Assembly: GCF_010183535.1 (NCBI RefSeq)
Contig: NC_071329.1
Location: 17,560,879-17,624,878 of the forward strand
Length of the DNA: 64,000 nt
Reading direction: 5' to 3'
From: Caenorhabditis remanei
Lineage: Eukaryota; Nematoda; Chromadorea; Rhabditida; Rhabditidae
Positions 42,601 to 52,539 of the stretch are shown one piece after another. The notes under the pieces are model-generated. The model did not search any database. It was not told where the DNA came from and saw nothing but the letters and a program-made list of their open reading frames with translations. Positions within the stretch are counted from its first letter, which is position 1; every line of letters begins with the position of its first letter. Position numbers and translations under genes: made by a program.

Positions 42601-45600
42601 CAAAAAAAAGTTTACATCCAGCATACAAAAATTAGCCTTCTGAATTCAGTTTGGGAGCAAAAAATTTCGAAAATTTCCCTAATTCCTCCAAAAAGTTAGT
42701 TTTTTTTTAGTGAAAACAATTTCAAAATTTTTTTTTCGAAATTTTTGAAAATTAGACATTTTTATCGAGTTCGGATTATTCTACTGCTAAATAGTAAAAA
42801 TGGAATATAAAAATCAAAAAACGGACAGAAAATCCAAAATTCGGGTTTCTATGCCACCAAGTGGTTTTCTAGGCCACCACTTCAAAATTATGTTTTTTGA
42901 TGACCGGAAATTCTGAAAATGGAAAACCACCACCAAAAAAGCGATCACCGAATGATCACCGAATGGTCCGAGAATGCCAAGTTGGAATTAAATAAATCTA
43001 AAACGTATGCGCTGAGCCTGGGGAAAAATCCGACCAAAGTAGAATATCGGCTTCAAAACGAGCCAATAAAACGGGAATTAACAGTTAGAGATCTCGGATT
43101 CATACTCAACGAAAAACTTGACTTTAAACTTCACTGGCGCACTGCTATCAAAAAAGCGAATTTTGCGATTTACTCTATATTTAAATCATTCTGCAGCTCC
43201 AACGTCAGATTACTCTTACTGCTTTATAAAACTTTTGCAAGACCATTCTTAGAATACGGGACGGTGGTTTCCAACCCAACTGATATGAAAACAGTGAAAT
43301 CCATAGAAGCGGTGCAAAATAATTTCACTAGAAGAGTAATGTTTAGAGTGGCACGTAAAAGAATTCTTAATACGGACCCAGAGTACCGGAGTGCTGCTGA
43401 ACGCCTTATTGACTACAACCTTCAAACTCTAAAAGATCGGCGGGAACACTTTGACGTTAAGTTTTTTCCAAAAACTTCTACTGGGTAAAATTGCAATCGA
43501 CCACAACAATTACTTTAGTTACTCTCCCACAAAAACCAGGCGTGGCCACTCCTACCGATGGAAGAAATCAAAAACCAAAATAGGCAGATTATTTTTTACA
43601 AACAGAGTGCTGAATAAAATAGTAAATCAAAAGCTCTAGAAGAAACACGGATTCTGACATTTCTGAACTTGACTTCTGACTTCCCCTCCTCTTTTTATTG
43701 TATTTTTTATTTTTTTTGTATTCTATTTTCAATTGATTAACCTTCACGTATCGAGCATGCGTAAATAAATAATAATAATAATAATAATTTCGGAAAAACC
43801 CCGAGAAAATCAATAATTTGGGTTTCTAGGCCACCAAAAATTTCTCGGCCACCAAATTATTTTTTCAAATTTTCGGAAATGCGCACAGCAGACTTCTGAC
43901 GAATTAAAATTCGATTTTGGAGTGATAGGTTCTAGTAGAGAAAACTAGTCTTACCTTCTTTCTCAATCTTTGTTCTCTCGGCAATCGAGCGGTGTACTCT
44001 GTCAAATGAAACTCCGCCAGACGTGTCTCGTGTTTAACAATCCTCAATTCCCCATTGAGACGAGCAACCGGATGTCTCCGGACATTCGGTTTGATTTTGA
44101 AAGATTTGTTGCAATCATTTGTAGAGCTCCATGGGCGGAGTTCATCAAACGAGATGTCCTTCGCGTTTTTGCATGTTTGTCCGTCGACGTAGAACACGGC
44201 ACACATCTTTTCAGTGGTTAGCGGAGGTAGACGCGGAGGTTTGGGTAGAAACCATTGTTCTTTGCTAGTTTGGAATCTGAAACGTTTTTCTTTTCTTTTG
44301 AAAAAAGCCTAGTTTTCAACTAAAAATTTAAGACGCACTCTCTGACTCGTTCGATCACCCATGTTCACCCGAAAAAAGTTGACCATCTCCGATTGGTCAA
44401 TCCTTTTGATCAGAGATAGTATAAAGTGTCCTCAGTAAATTGGGGGACTTTTTGGCCAGGTCCGTCACCTGGTTACCTAGAAAAATCAAAAAATCGATAT
44501 TTTTCGAAAATTTTTCCTGAAGGAGTTAGGAATGAAGTCTCAACAGGAAATTAATGTAGACACTATTTTAAGCATTTTTTGTGTTCAGAACAAAATTCCA
44601 GCTCAACACCTTCATAGTGAAAATTTTGAAAATTCATGAAATTTTCGGGTTTTTTTCATGAAATCGTTTTTATCTCGACAGTGACACGAGAAGACAGCGT
44701 TTTTTATTTGATATTCGAAATCTACATAAAATTTGGTATCGGAAACATGTTGTCCCTACTTGTAACTCGGGGACCAAAGAACGGTTTTTGAGGGAAGAAT
44801 GAGAAAAACTTGGATTTTAATTTTCGAGGTCCTCCGGTAAATCATTTTTGATGTTCCAAAACAAAGGTTTTTTGAAATTTTTCATTCAGTCATGTCATTT
44901 TATTTTATCCCCAACTCGATTTTCGATCATACCACAAAAATTTTTTCGAAAAAATTGAATTTTTTGAATTTTTGAAATTTTTTCCTGAAATGAATAATTT
45001 GAACTGAAATATGAAGGATAACAATATAAAATTAAGAGGATATGATTGAAACATAATTTAGGTTTATGAAAAAACTGATTTCCATCATCGGGTCATCTGC
45101 AACGTACGATTTCATGATGAAATTTAGAGAAATGTTCAACTACGGTAGTTGATGCATAGGAACTTTGTACTTGCAACGTTATTTGGCAAAGGACTGTGTT
45201 GAAAATGACAGAAAACATAAGAAAACTGCAAAAATTGATCAATATAGCGAGACTTTCGAAAAAAAAATTGAAAAAAAAAACCTTTTCTGACTTCCAAAAA
45301 AGATCAGACCATTGAACATGTATGAGTCTCTTTTTTTCAATTTTTTTTTCGAAAGTCTCGCTATATTGATCAATTTTTGCAGTTTTCTTATGTTTTCTGT
45401 CATTTTCAACACAGTCCTTTGCCAAATAACGTTGCAAGTACAAAGTTCCTATGCATCAACTACCGTAGTTGAACATTTCTCTAAATTTCATCATGAAATC
45501 GTACGTTGCAGATGACCCGATGATGGAAATCAGTTTTTTCATAAACCTAAATTATGTTTCAATCATATCCTCTTAATTTTATATTGTTATCCTTCATATT

Positions 45601-48600
45601 TCAGTTCAAATTATTCATTTCAGGAAAAAATTTCAAAAATTCAAAAAATTCAATTTTTTCGAAAATTTTTTTGTGGTATGATCGAAAATCGAGTTGGGGA
45701 TAAAATAAAATGACATGACTGAATGAAAAATTTCAAAAAACCTTTGTTTTGGAACATCAAAAATGATTTACCGGAGGACCTCGAAAATTAAAATCCAAGT
45801 TTTTCTCATTCTTCCCTCAAAAACCGTTCTTTGGTCCCCGAGTTACAAGTAGGGACAACATGTTTCCGATACCAAATTTTATGTAGATTTCGAATATCAA
45901 ATAAAAAACGCTGTCTTCTTGTGTCACTGTCGAGATAAAAACGATTTCATGAAAAAAACCCGAAAATTTCATGAATTTTCAAAATTTTCACTATGAAGGT
46001 GTTGAGCTGGAATTTTGTTCTGAACACAAAAAATGCTTAAAATAGTGTCTACATTAATTTCCCGTTAAGATTTCATTCCTAACTCCTTCAGGAAATATTT
46101 TCGAAAAATATCGATTTTTTGATTTTTCTAGGTACCCAGGTGACGGACCTGGCCAAAAAGTCCCCCAATTTACTGAGGACACTTTATACTATCTCTGATC
46201 AAAAGGATTGACCAATCGGAGATGGTCAACTTTTTTCGGGTGAACATGGGTGATCGAACGAGTCAGAGAGTGCGTCTTAACTTTTTTCAAAAATTAAAAA
46301 AAACTGCTCTAACTTTTTCAGTTTTTGCGTATTCAGCAAAATGTTTGCAGATTAATATTCAGCTAACTGAGACGGTTCAGAAAAGTACCAACAAGCCTAT
46401 GTAGGGTCCCACCACGAAAACTACAGTAACCCGACACGTAAATCGGTTCGAGACCCGAATCGCTTCAAACTATGGCTTGTGGGTACTTTTCTGAACCGTC
46501 TCAACTAGCTGAAGATGAATCTCCAAGAATTATAAAGAATAATCAAAACCTGAAAAAGTTCGAAAATTTCGAAAATTTTCGAAAAATTAAAATAGGAAAA
46601 TAAAACACTGCTCTAACTTTTTGAGTTTTTGAGTATTTAGCAAACATTTTGCACATTCGTATTCAGCTAGTTGTGACGGTTCAGAAAAGTACCCACAAGC
46701 CATAGTTTGAAGCGATTCGGGTCTCGACACGATTTACGTGTCGGGTTACTGTAGTTTTCGTGGTAGGACCCTACATAGGCTTGTGGGTACTTTTCTGAAC
46801 CGTCTCAGTTAGCTGAATATTAATCTGCAAGAATTTAAGAGAATACTCAAGAACTGAAAAAGTTAGAGCAGTGTTTTATTTTTAATTTTTCGAAAATTTT
46901 CGAAATTCTCGAACTTTTTCAGGTTTTGATTATTCTTCATAATTTTTGCAGATTCATATTCAGCTAATTAAGACGGTTCAGAAAAGTACCCGCAAGCCTA
47001 TGTAGGGTCCCACCACGAAAACTACAGTAACCCGACACGTAAATTGTGTTGCCTGTGGGTACTTTTCTGAATCGTCTTAGTTAGGTAAACATGAATCTGT
47101 TAACATTTCGGTAAACACTCAAAACCTGAAAAAGTTAGAGCAGTTTTATTTTTTCTATCCCACCACTTACTGTTGAGCGTAATCATCAACATTGATCAAC
47201 ATCTCAATTATTTTTTCTTTTCTCATAAATTCCGTCAAACAACCGTCGAGCACAACTGCGTAGGCAACCCCTTCAGGTGTTATTTCCAGCTCATCCCGAA
47301 ACACCTTCACAATTCGCTGATTTCGATTTGTCGCATGGGTTACTGTAGGGGGAAGTACTCGGGGAATGTGTGTAGTCAAGTTCACTTGTACCTTGCGTCG
47401 ATTTTTGGGTCCATCTGGTAGTCTCGGTCGACCTCTTCGTTTTGGTAATCTGAAAATGTGGGAATTGTGGAATTGTGTTGTCATTTACAGGTCCAAAAAA
47501 ATTAGCGTAAAATTTTGCGCGAAATTCAAAAAATGCATCCAAAAAATTTTTGTGTGAATTTAAATCTTTCCTTTTTTGATAAATTCGATATTTTTTGTAT
47601 AATTTTGGTTTTTGGTTTAAGAAAGGGTTTTTTGACTGAAAATCGGGATTTTTTGACTGAAAATTACGGTTTTTTGATTAAAAAAGTGTTTTTTCGGGTG
47701 AAAGTCTTGGTTTTTTGACGGAAAATCGTATTATTTAGATAAAATCCTAGTTTTTTGCCTAAAATCATGGTTTTTTGCTAAAACTCATAGTTTTTCTACT
47801 TAAAAGTTGTGTTTTTTGACTGAAAATCGCGGTTTTGGGTTGAACATTTAACTCCGTATCGTTCGTTCACGTTATAAGCACGCGATTTGGCTGAGCGGAG
47901 ACTCAATTGGCAGCCTGCCAAGTCGTGTGCAAACGCGCTTTACGGGACTTCCGGTTTCGCGGGGAAAATAATTTGAAAATCACGGTTTTTGGCTGAAAAT
48001 TGTGGTTTTTTGACGAAAAATCGTGGTTTTTTGCCTGAACATTTAACTCCGTATCGTTCGTTCACGCTATAAGCATGCGATTTGGCTGAGCGGCAACTCA
48101 ACCTGACAAGTGGTTTGCAAATGCGCCCCAATAGGCTTCCGGTTTCGCGGGAAAATAATTTTTTTTAAATTTAGTAACTTTTATGCCACTCACGGATTCT
48201 TTTCCAAATCCGGCGCCTCCTCGTCATCAGATGCATCATCCATTCCACCGTACTCCACTGTACTGTCTCCATCGTATTCGGAACCAAGAACTGGAGGACC
48301 ATCATTATCATGTGGAATTTCGAATTCCATTGCAACGTCCATGTCTTCATCTCGTGTGATATGAATTTCTTTGGGTTTCTGAGAAAAAAAGTATTTTTAT
48401 AGGTAGTCTTAAAAATTCCGCAAATTTTTAGCCAAAAACCAATAGATTCCAATAAAAATGGAAGGAGTTCTCGATTTTCAAAAATTTTCGAAAATCGGAA
48501 AATTACCGTATCTCGGTCAGATTTTGTCCAATACTGATAAAATTTATATTTTTGAAATCAGCAGTTTGTGGCGGTTCAGAAAAGTATAATCATACCATTC

Positions 48601-49695
48601 TTTTAAAAATTTTCAAAAATTTCAAAAAATTTGGGTCTCACCACGAAAACACTCGAACTACCGTAGCTCACTCAGGAGGCATGTAAATATCATGAATTTA
48701 TTATTTACGAAATCAGCGTGGTTAGGCGGTTTAGAAAAGTATAACCATGCCATACTTTTGAAAAATTCAAAAAAAATTCAAAATTTTGGGTCTCACCACG
48801 AAAACACTGGGACTACCGTAGCTCAACCAGGAGGCATGTAAATATTATGAATTTACTATTTTCGAAATCAGCGTGATTAGGCGGTTCAGAAAAGTATAAT
48901 CATGCCATACTTTTGAAAAATTCAAAAAAATTCGAAAATTTGGGTCTCACCACGAAAACACTAGAACTACCGTAGCTCACTCAGGAGGCATGTAAATATC
49001 ATGGATCTAATATTTTTGAAATCAACGTGATTAGGCGGTTCAGAAAAGTATAACCATGCCATACTTTTGAAAAATTCAAAAAAATTCAAAATTTTGGGTC
49101 TCACCACGAAAACACTGGGACTTCCGTAGCTCAACCAGGAGGCATGTAAATATTATGAATTTACTATTTTTAAAATCAGCAGGTTGTGGCGGTTCAGAAA
49201 AGTATAATCATGCCATGCTTTGAGAAATTCAAAAAATTTCACAAAAAATTGGGTCTCACCACGAAAACATAAAGACTTATGAAAGTCAGCGAGTTTTGGA
49301 GCTTGAGCAAAAATAAATATACTTTTAAAATTAGCAAAACAAGACGGTTCTAATGATTATACTCATGATATATATTGAAAAAATTTGGAATTTTTTTAAA
49401 ATTAGGATTTTACGCGATTTTAAGCAATTATAAGCGATTTAAACCAAATTTCTAGAGATAGTTAACTTTTAAAAATTCTTACCTGGTCTGGTTTCAATTT
49501 TTCCAGGTTCGGTTCCTCTACATCCAGCACGGGCGCTTTTGTTTTCTTTGAAGATGAGGAGTTGGCAGTTTCCATATGTCCCAACTCATAGTCCGCATTA
49601 TTGTAGAGCACATTTTTGCGTACACTCCGTCGGGGTCTTCCATGAGTGTCTTCTATTGGCGGAGTCTCTTTGGAGGATAAGCTTTTGCGGGGCAT
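33661..49695 (-). CDS. large AT-hook protein with four tandem composite modules (14 exons, 1276 aa)
   Basis: Minus-strand exons 49483-49695, 48194-48378, 47171-47449, 43955-44276, 42092-42265, 41136-41412, 39580-39752, 38570-39102, 37206-37434, 37065-37151, 36691-37016, 36129-36289, 34894-35453 and 33661-33972 join in consistent phase. A basic N-terminus and an acidic stretch precede an AT-hook (KRRGRPRLP, about 136-144). Then a composite unit occurs four times: (B) h-x-FFV...-[DE]xLxPWS, for example VFYVDGQ...LRPWSS and AFFVNGE...LAPWSES; and (A) LPRxxRLRKK followed by h-Y-h-x-x-N...hLIhYxY...G. In units 1-3 a phase-0 intron falls right after RKK or RKR; unit 4 lacks it. The C-terminus has MTPAEVVKNIFELHGV. 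Likely nuclear and chromatin-associated (inference). I do not recognise A or B as a named domain. Confidence 0.75.
34060..34770. repeat. repeats in intron 13 of the large gene
   Basis: Inverted and direct copies of TTTTGTAGTT, ATAGCTCCGCCC and GCGCATATCTCAAAAGTGGG near 34070-34230, 34515-34570 and 34710-34760. Confidence 0.55.
34304..34375 (-). ncRNA. tRNA-like sequence (probable pseudo-tRNA)
   Basis: The minus strand has TTGGCCGAGAAGCTC and, about 40 bases on, GGGTTCGATCCC (a B-box) and GCTTGGGGC. I could not pair the acceptor stem, because the 5' side lacks GCCCCAAGC. It lies in an intron among repeats carrying ATATCTCAAAAGTGGGCGG. A relic or tRNA-derived SINE is more likely than a working tRNA. 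Confidence 0.3.
37545..38470. repeat. intron array, GTGGGTACTTTTCTGAACCG family
   Basis: Several copies, some inverted, of GGGTCCCACCACGAAAACTA, AGTAACCCGACACGTAAATC and TTGTGGGTACTTTTC. The same family fills 46300-47110 and lies near 51480-51640 and 52140-52330. Confidence 0.65.
39829..41072. mobile_element. foldback with a second TIR element nested inside
   Basis: Outer arms: GTCCAACTTTGAGATTGTGT near 39843 and the inverse near 41035. Nested at 39893-40746 is an element ending CTCAGGTATTTTTGGG and CCCAAAAATACCTGAG, with GGGCCACATGGCCC-rich ends. Its interior (about 40230-40340) contains an exon-like piece (CACAG acceptor, GAAGATGAAACAAATC, donor CAG/GTAAGA, then ATTTCAG/CTGAAC). All of this lies in intron 6 of the large minus-strand gene. 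Confidence 0.65.
41450..42020. repeat. intron array, CATGATTATACTTTTCTGAA family
   Basis: Three to four copies of a unit of about 155 bp with GGCGGTTCAGAAAAGTATAA, GGGTCTCACCACGAAAACA and CTACCGTAGCTCA. A longer array of the same unit occupies 48480-49380 in another intron of the same gene. Confidence 0.75.
42905..43795 (+). mobile_element. 5'-truncated non-LTR retrotransposon (LINE), antisense in an intron
   Basis: The plus-strand ORF 42919-43488 matches the C-terminal part of LINE reverse transcriptases (KLELNKSKTYALSLGK, VRDLGFILNEKLDF, LYKTFARPFLEYG, VQNNFTRRV). A frameshift near 43460 moves the conserved tail (KTRRGHSYRW, FFTNRV) to the next frame. The 3' end is a (TAA)n tract near 43766-43790, typical of the class. 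The copy is dead. It sits in intron 4 of the large minus-strand gene. Confidence 0.75.
44328..46280. repeat. 1.95-kb near-perfect palindrome
   Basis: The left arm 44328-45280 and right arm 45328-46280 are about 953 bp each with a spacer of about 47 bp. Outer ends: TTAAGACGCACTCTCTGACT and its exact inverse. Only a handful of differences were seen by eye (for example GGTTACCTAG against CTAGGTACCC). It sits in intron 3 of the large gene. No transposase is encoded; mirrored ORFs on both strands are artefacts of the symmetry. Confidence 0.85.
47600..48165. repeat. array of GGTTTTTTGACTGAAAATCG words with two 120-bp repeats
   Basis: Roughly 20-bp tandem words (TTTTTTGACTGAAAATCGCG and variants) interrupted by two copies of the GCGCGTTTGC 120-bp unit (47845-47970 and 48035-48160). 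The mirror-image arrangement occurs at 55.9-56.47 kb. Confidence 0.7.
48480..49380. repeat. intron array, unit of about 155 bp, five to six copies
   Basis: Repeating words: AGGCGGTTCAGAAAAGTATA, GGGTCTCACCACGAAAACAC, CTACCGTAGCTCA and GGAGGCATGTAAATAT. Same family as 41450-42020. Confidence 0.75.
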
Positions 49696-52539
49696 TTCCT
49701 GGAAATTGGAATTTTGAGTAATTAAGAATTATATAATTAAGAAGAACAGAATAAGATTAGAGGAGAAAAGAGCACAGGAGAGTTGCATGGAAGTGTCCGT
49801 ATAAAGCATCTGGGCTCCAAAAAAATGTATGTAAAATTTGAGCGAAATTCAAAAAATTCACCCAAATTGTTTAGTTGTGTTGAAAATTGGTAGTCTTTTT
49901 TTTGAGAAATTCGATATTTACACGCGATTTGGCTGAGCGGTGACTCAACCTGCCAAGTGGTGTGCAAACGCGCTTCTCTAGACTACCGGTTTTGCGGGAA
50001 AATAATTTGAATTCAGACGAAAAAAGTAAAATCGATATTCTCACGATGTTCGGACGGCTGTTCTGTTTACGCGCTATGGAAAGAGAGAGAGTGATGAGAG
50101 AGTAGGTCGCAGAGAAATTAGGTCTTGGTCCAGCGGAAGGTCAGAGAGTATGCGCAGGAGAGAGAGAGATAGAGAGAATGACAGTGTGACACTCAAAATG
50201 CCAAGAGAATAGACTCTAGATGAGTCACACGGCACCCTATCACTTAATGCGTCAGCGCGACGGGAAAAGCGTCAAAAATCTACTGTGCGCATAACGCGAT
50301 GAAAATTCTTTACCAAAAAAACTAACTTTTTTGAAATTTTATTGCTAACAGACTGAATTTGGAAGAAAACGGCCGAATGACAATGCGCCTTTAAGCTACA
50401 GTAAGAATTTGCACTGCTAAAGCGACAGTAATCATTTGGGTAGGTTGGAGGTGCAGGGTGCCGTGCGCACAATAGCTCACAAAAAATTGTTGAATTTTTA
50501 TCCGAAATTTTTGTTAAATTGATGAAAAAACTCATTTCGAAAAAAATCCGACACAAAAATCATAGGTTTTACAGTATTTTTCAAAAAATCTTTGCCGAAA
50601 CTCAGAATTATCGTTTTTTCTATGAAAAATGTAATTTCAACATGTACTTTTTAATATTTCAATAAAAATCGATATTAATCCTCCAAAAAACCAAGAAAAA
50701 ACATCGAAAAACAAGCAAGAAATAGAAGACGAATTGATTATCGAGTGCCTGTTGCATTCGAATCTGCCGCAAAAGGGGAAGTGCGGTGGAGCGCGATTTC
50801 TGTGTCCCCCTTCCCTCCGCCGTGGGAAGTTGTCTGCGTCTCTCCACCTCTCACACTCTCTCATTGTCTTTCTCGTAGTGTCTGCGTCTCTCCTTTTCTT
50901 GTTCGACGAGAGGTGGCCAGGCCACCAGCGGAGGCCCTCTCAATGCGCAGAGATTTATTGAAAAAAAGTGAAAAAGCACGCTCCACCGCACAAAAGTTGG
51001 CACGGTGCCAAAAAAAAGTTGGCTGAGCTCTCACTATAAACCGCGACGCGCACGCAACGCGACCCGAAAAAAACAAAGCTGCGCACTTTAAGCCATGTGA
51101 AAAATGACAAGGAAAAATGAACAAAATGAACCAAAAAGACCCAAAAAAGAAAACAAAAACTAGATGAAATTAGATTTGGTGTGTTCCCGCCGGCATTATA
51201 TAGCATGTAGGTCAGAGCGCGTTTGCATTAGCAATATGGCAGGTCTAGAATGTCAAGCGGGCCGGCGCGTAACGCGTAACTCCCTTAAAACTCAATATTA
51301 TAATCTGAAAAATATACCAAATTGTAGATCTCGATAAGTTCTATGTCCCTGATGAAATACGGGTCGGATGGCTAATAGATAATGGGCCTCGGACCGGGGA
51401 AAAGGGAGAAAAAAAAGTAATTTTCGAAATTTCTCGAAAACCTGAGATTCTACACTCAAATAATTTTTATTTCTAAATTCACCTCGTTTCAAGCTTTTAG
51501 AAAAATACCCACAAGCCTAGAGTCCGTTCACTTTGGGTCCCACCACGAACCTACCGGGTTACTGTAGCTTACGTGGTGAGACCCGAATCGCTCTGAATAT
51601 AGGCTTGTGGGTACTTTTCTGAACCGTCTCAACGAGCTGTATTTGAAAATCATTATTAAAATCTTGAAAAATAGGGTCCTACCACTGAAATACCCTTATT
51701 GTTGTAACGGAACTATAGTGACCAAGTTACACCGCACAATCCAGTGTGTCTGTGACCTACTACGGGTTGGATGGCTATTTGGTATTGAGCCGTGTGCCGG
51801 GATAAAGTGCCAAAAACAAGAAAATGACCAAAAAAGCTGTTCTAGCATAGTTGATTTACATACAGTGACAAAATACAGTGAAGTGACCAAGTTACACTCG
51901 CCTCTATTCTTTTTTTGTCAGTGTAACTTGGTCACTGTATTTTTGTCACTGTACTTTAATTGACTACGGACCGGCCTAGAATATCTTTTTTGGTTATTTA
52001 AGTTTTTTTTGACATTTTTCAGGGCACCCTAAAGTTTAAAAGTCACAAAACTCTTCATTTATGTGCAGTGGCGTTTAAAAAATGCGTCAATAACGCGGCA
52101 TCCTAAAACGAAAAATTTGTTTTGAAACAGCAAATCCATAATTTTCGAGAATTGCATTATAATTTTCAAATTCAGCTCGTTGAGACGGTTTAGAAAAGTA
52201 CCCACAAGCCTATATTCTGAGCGATTTGGGTCTCGTCACGAAAGCTACAGTAACCCGGGAGGTTCGTGGTGGGATCCAAAGTGAACGGAACCTAGGCTTG
52301 TGGGTATTTTTATGAAAGCTTGAAACGAGGTTAAATCAGAAATGAAAATTATTTGAGTGTGGAATCTCAGGTTTTCGAGAAATTTTGAAAATTTCATTTT
52401 TTGACACTTTTTCTCGGCTCGAGGCACATTGACGGACGGATAGCCATCCGGTTAATTAAAAATTTGAAAAAAAATTATACAAAACCTTTTTTATTGGTGT
52501 AGAAAGACGGTATTAGAGAGGTCAAAATAATCAATATGG
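49696..52539. repeat. intergenic repeat cluster
   Basis: Contains a GCGCGTTTGC unit (49920-50010), a GA-rich block (50080-50180), a second copy of the 17.2-kb repeat (50240-50440), and a GC-rich unit at 50750-50960 (GAATCTGCCGCAAA, GTGCGGTGGAGCGCGA, GGCCCTCTCA) that recurs at 58425-58615. It also holds GTGCGCGTCGCGG-type words near 51045, an ACCAAATTGTAGATCTCG half-element near 51310, and GTGACCAAGTTACACT inverted words at 51720-51950. No coding gene was found. Confidence 0.5.

Noticed and set aside
45093..45515. Mirrored ORFs of 116 and 67 codons
   Set aside because: Product of the 1.95-kb palindrome; the same peptide is read from each arm.
50637..51206. Cluster of overlapping ORFs of 60-93 codons on both strands
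   Set aside because: They fall in a GC-rich repeat that recurs at 58.4 kb; low stop density is due to base composition.
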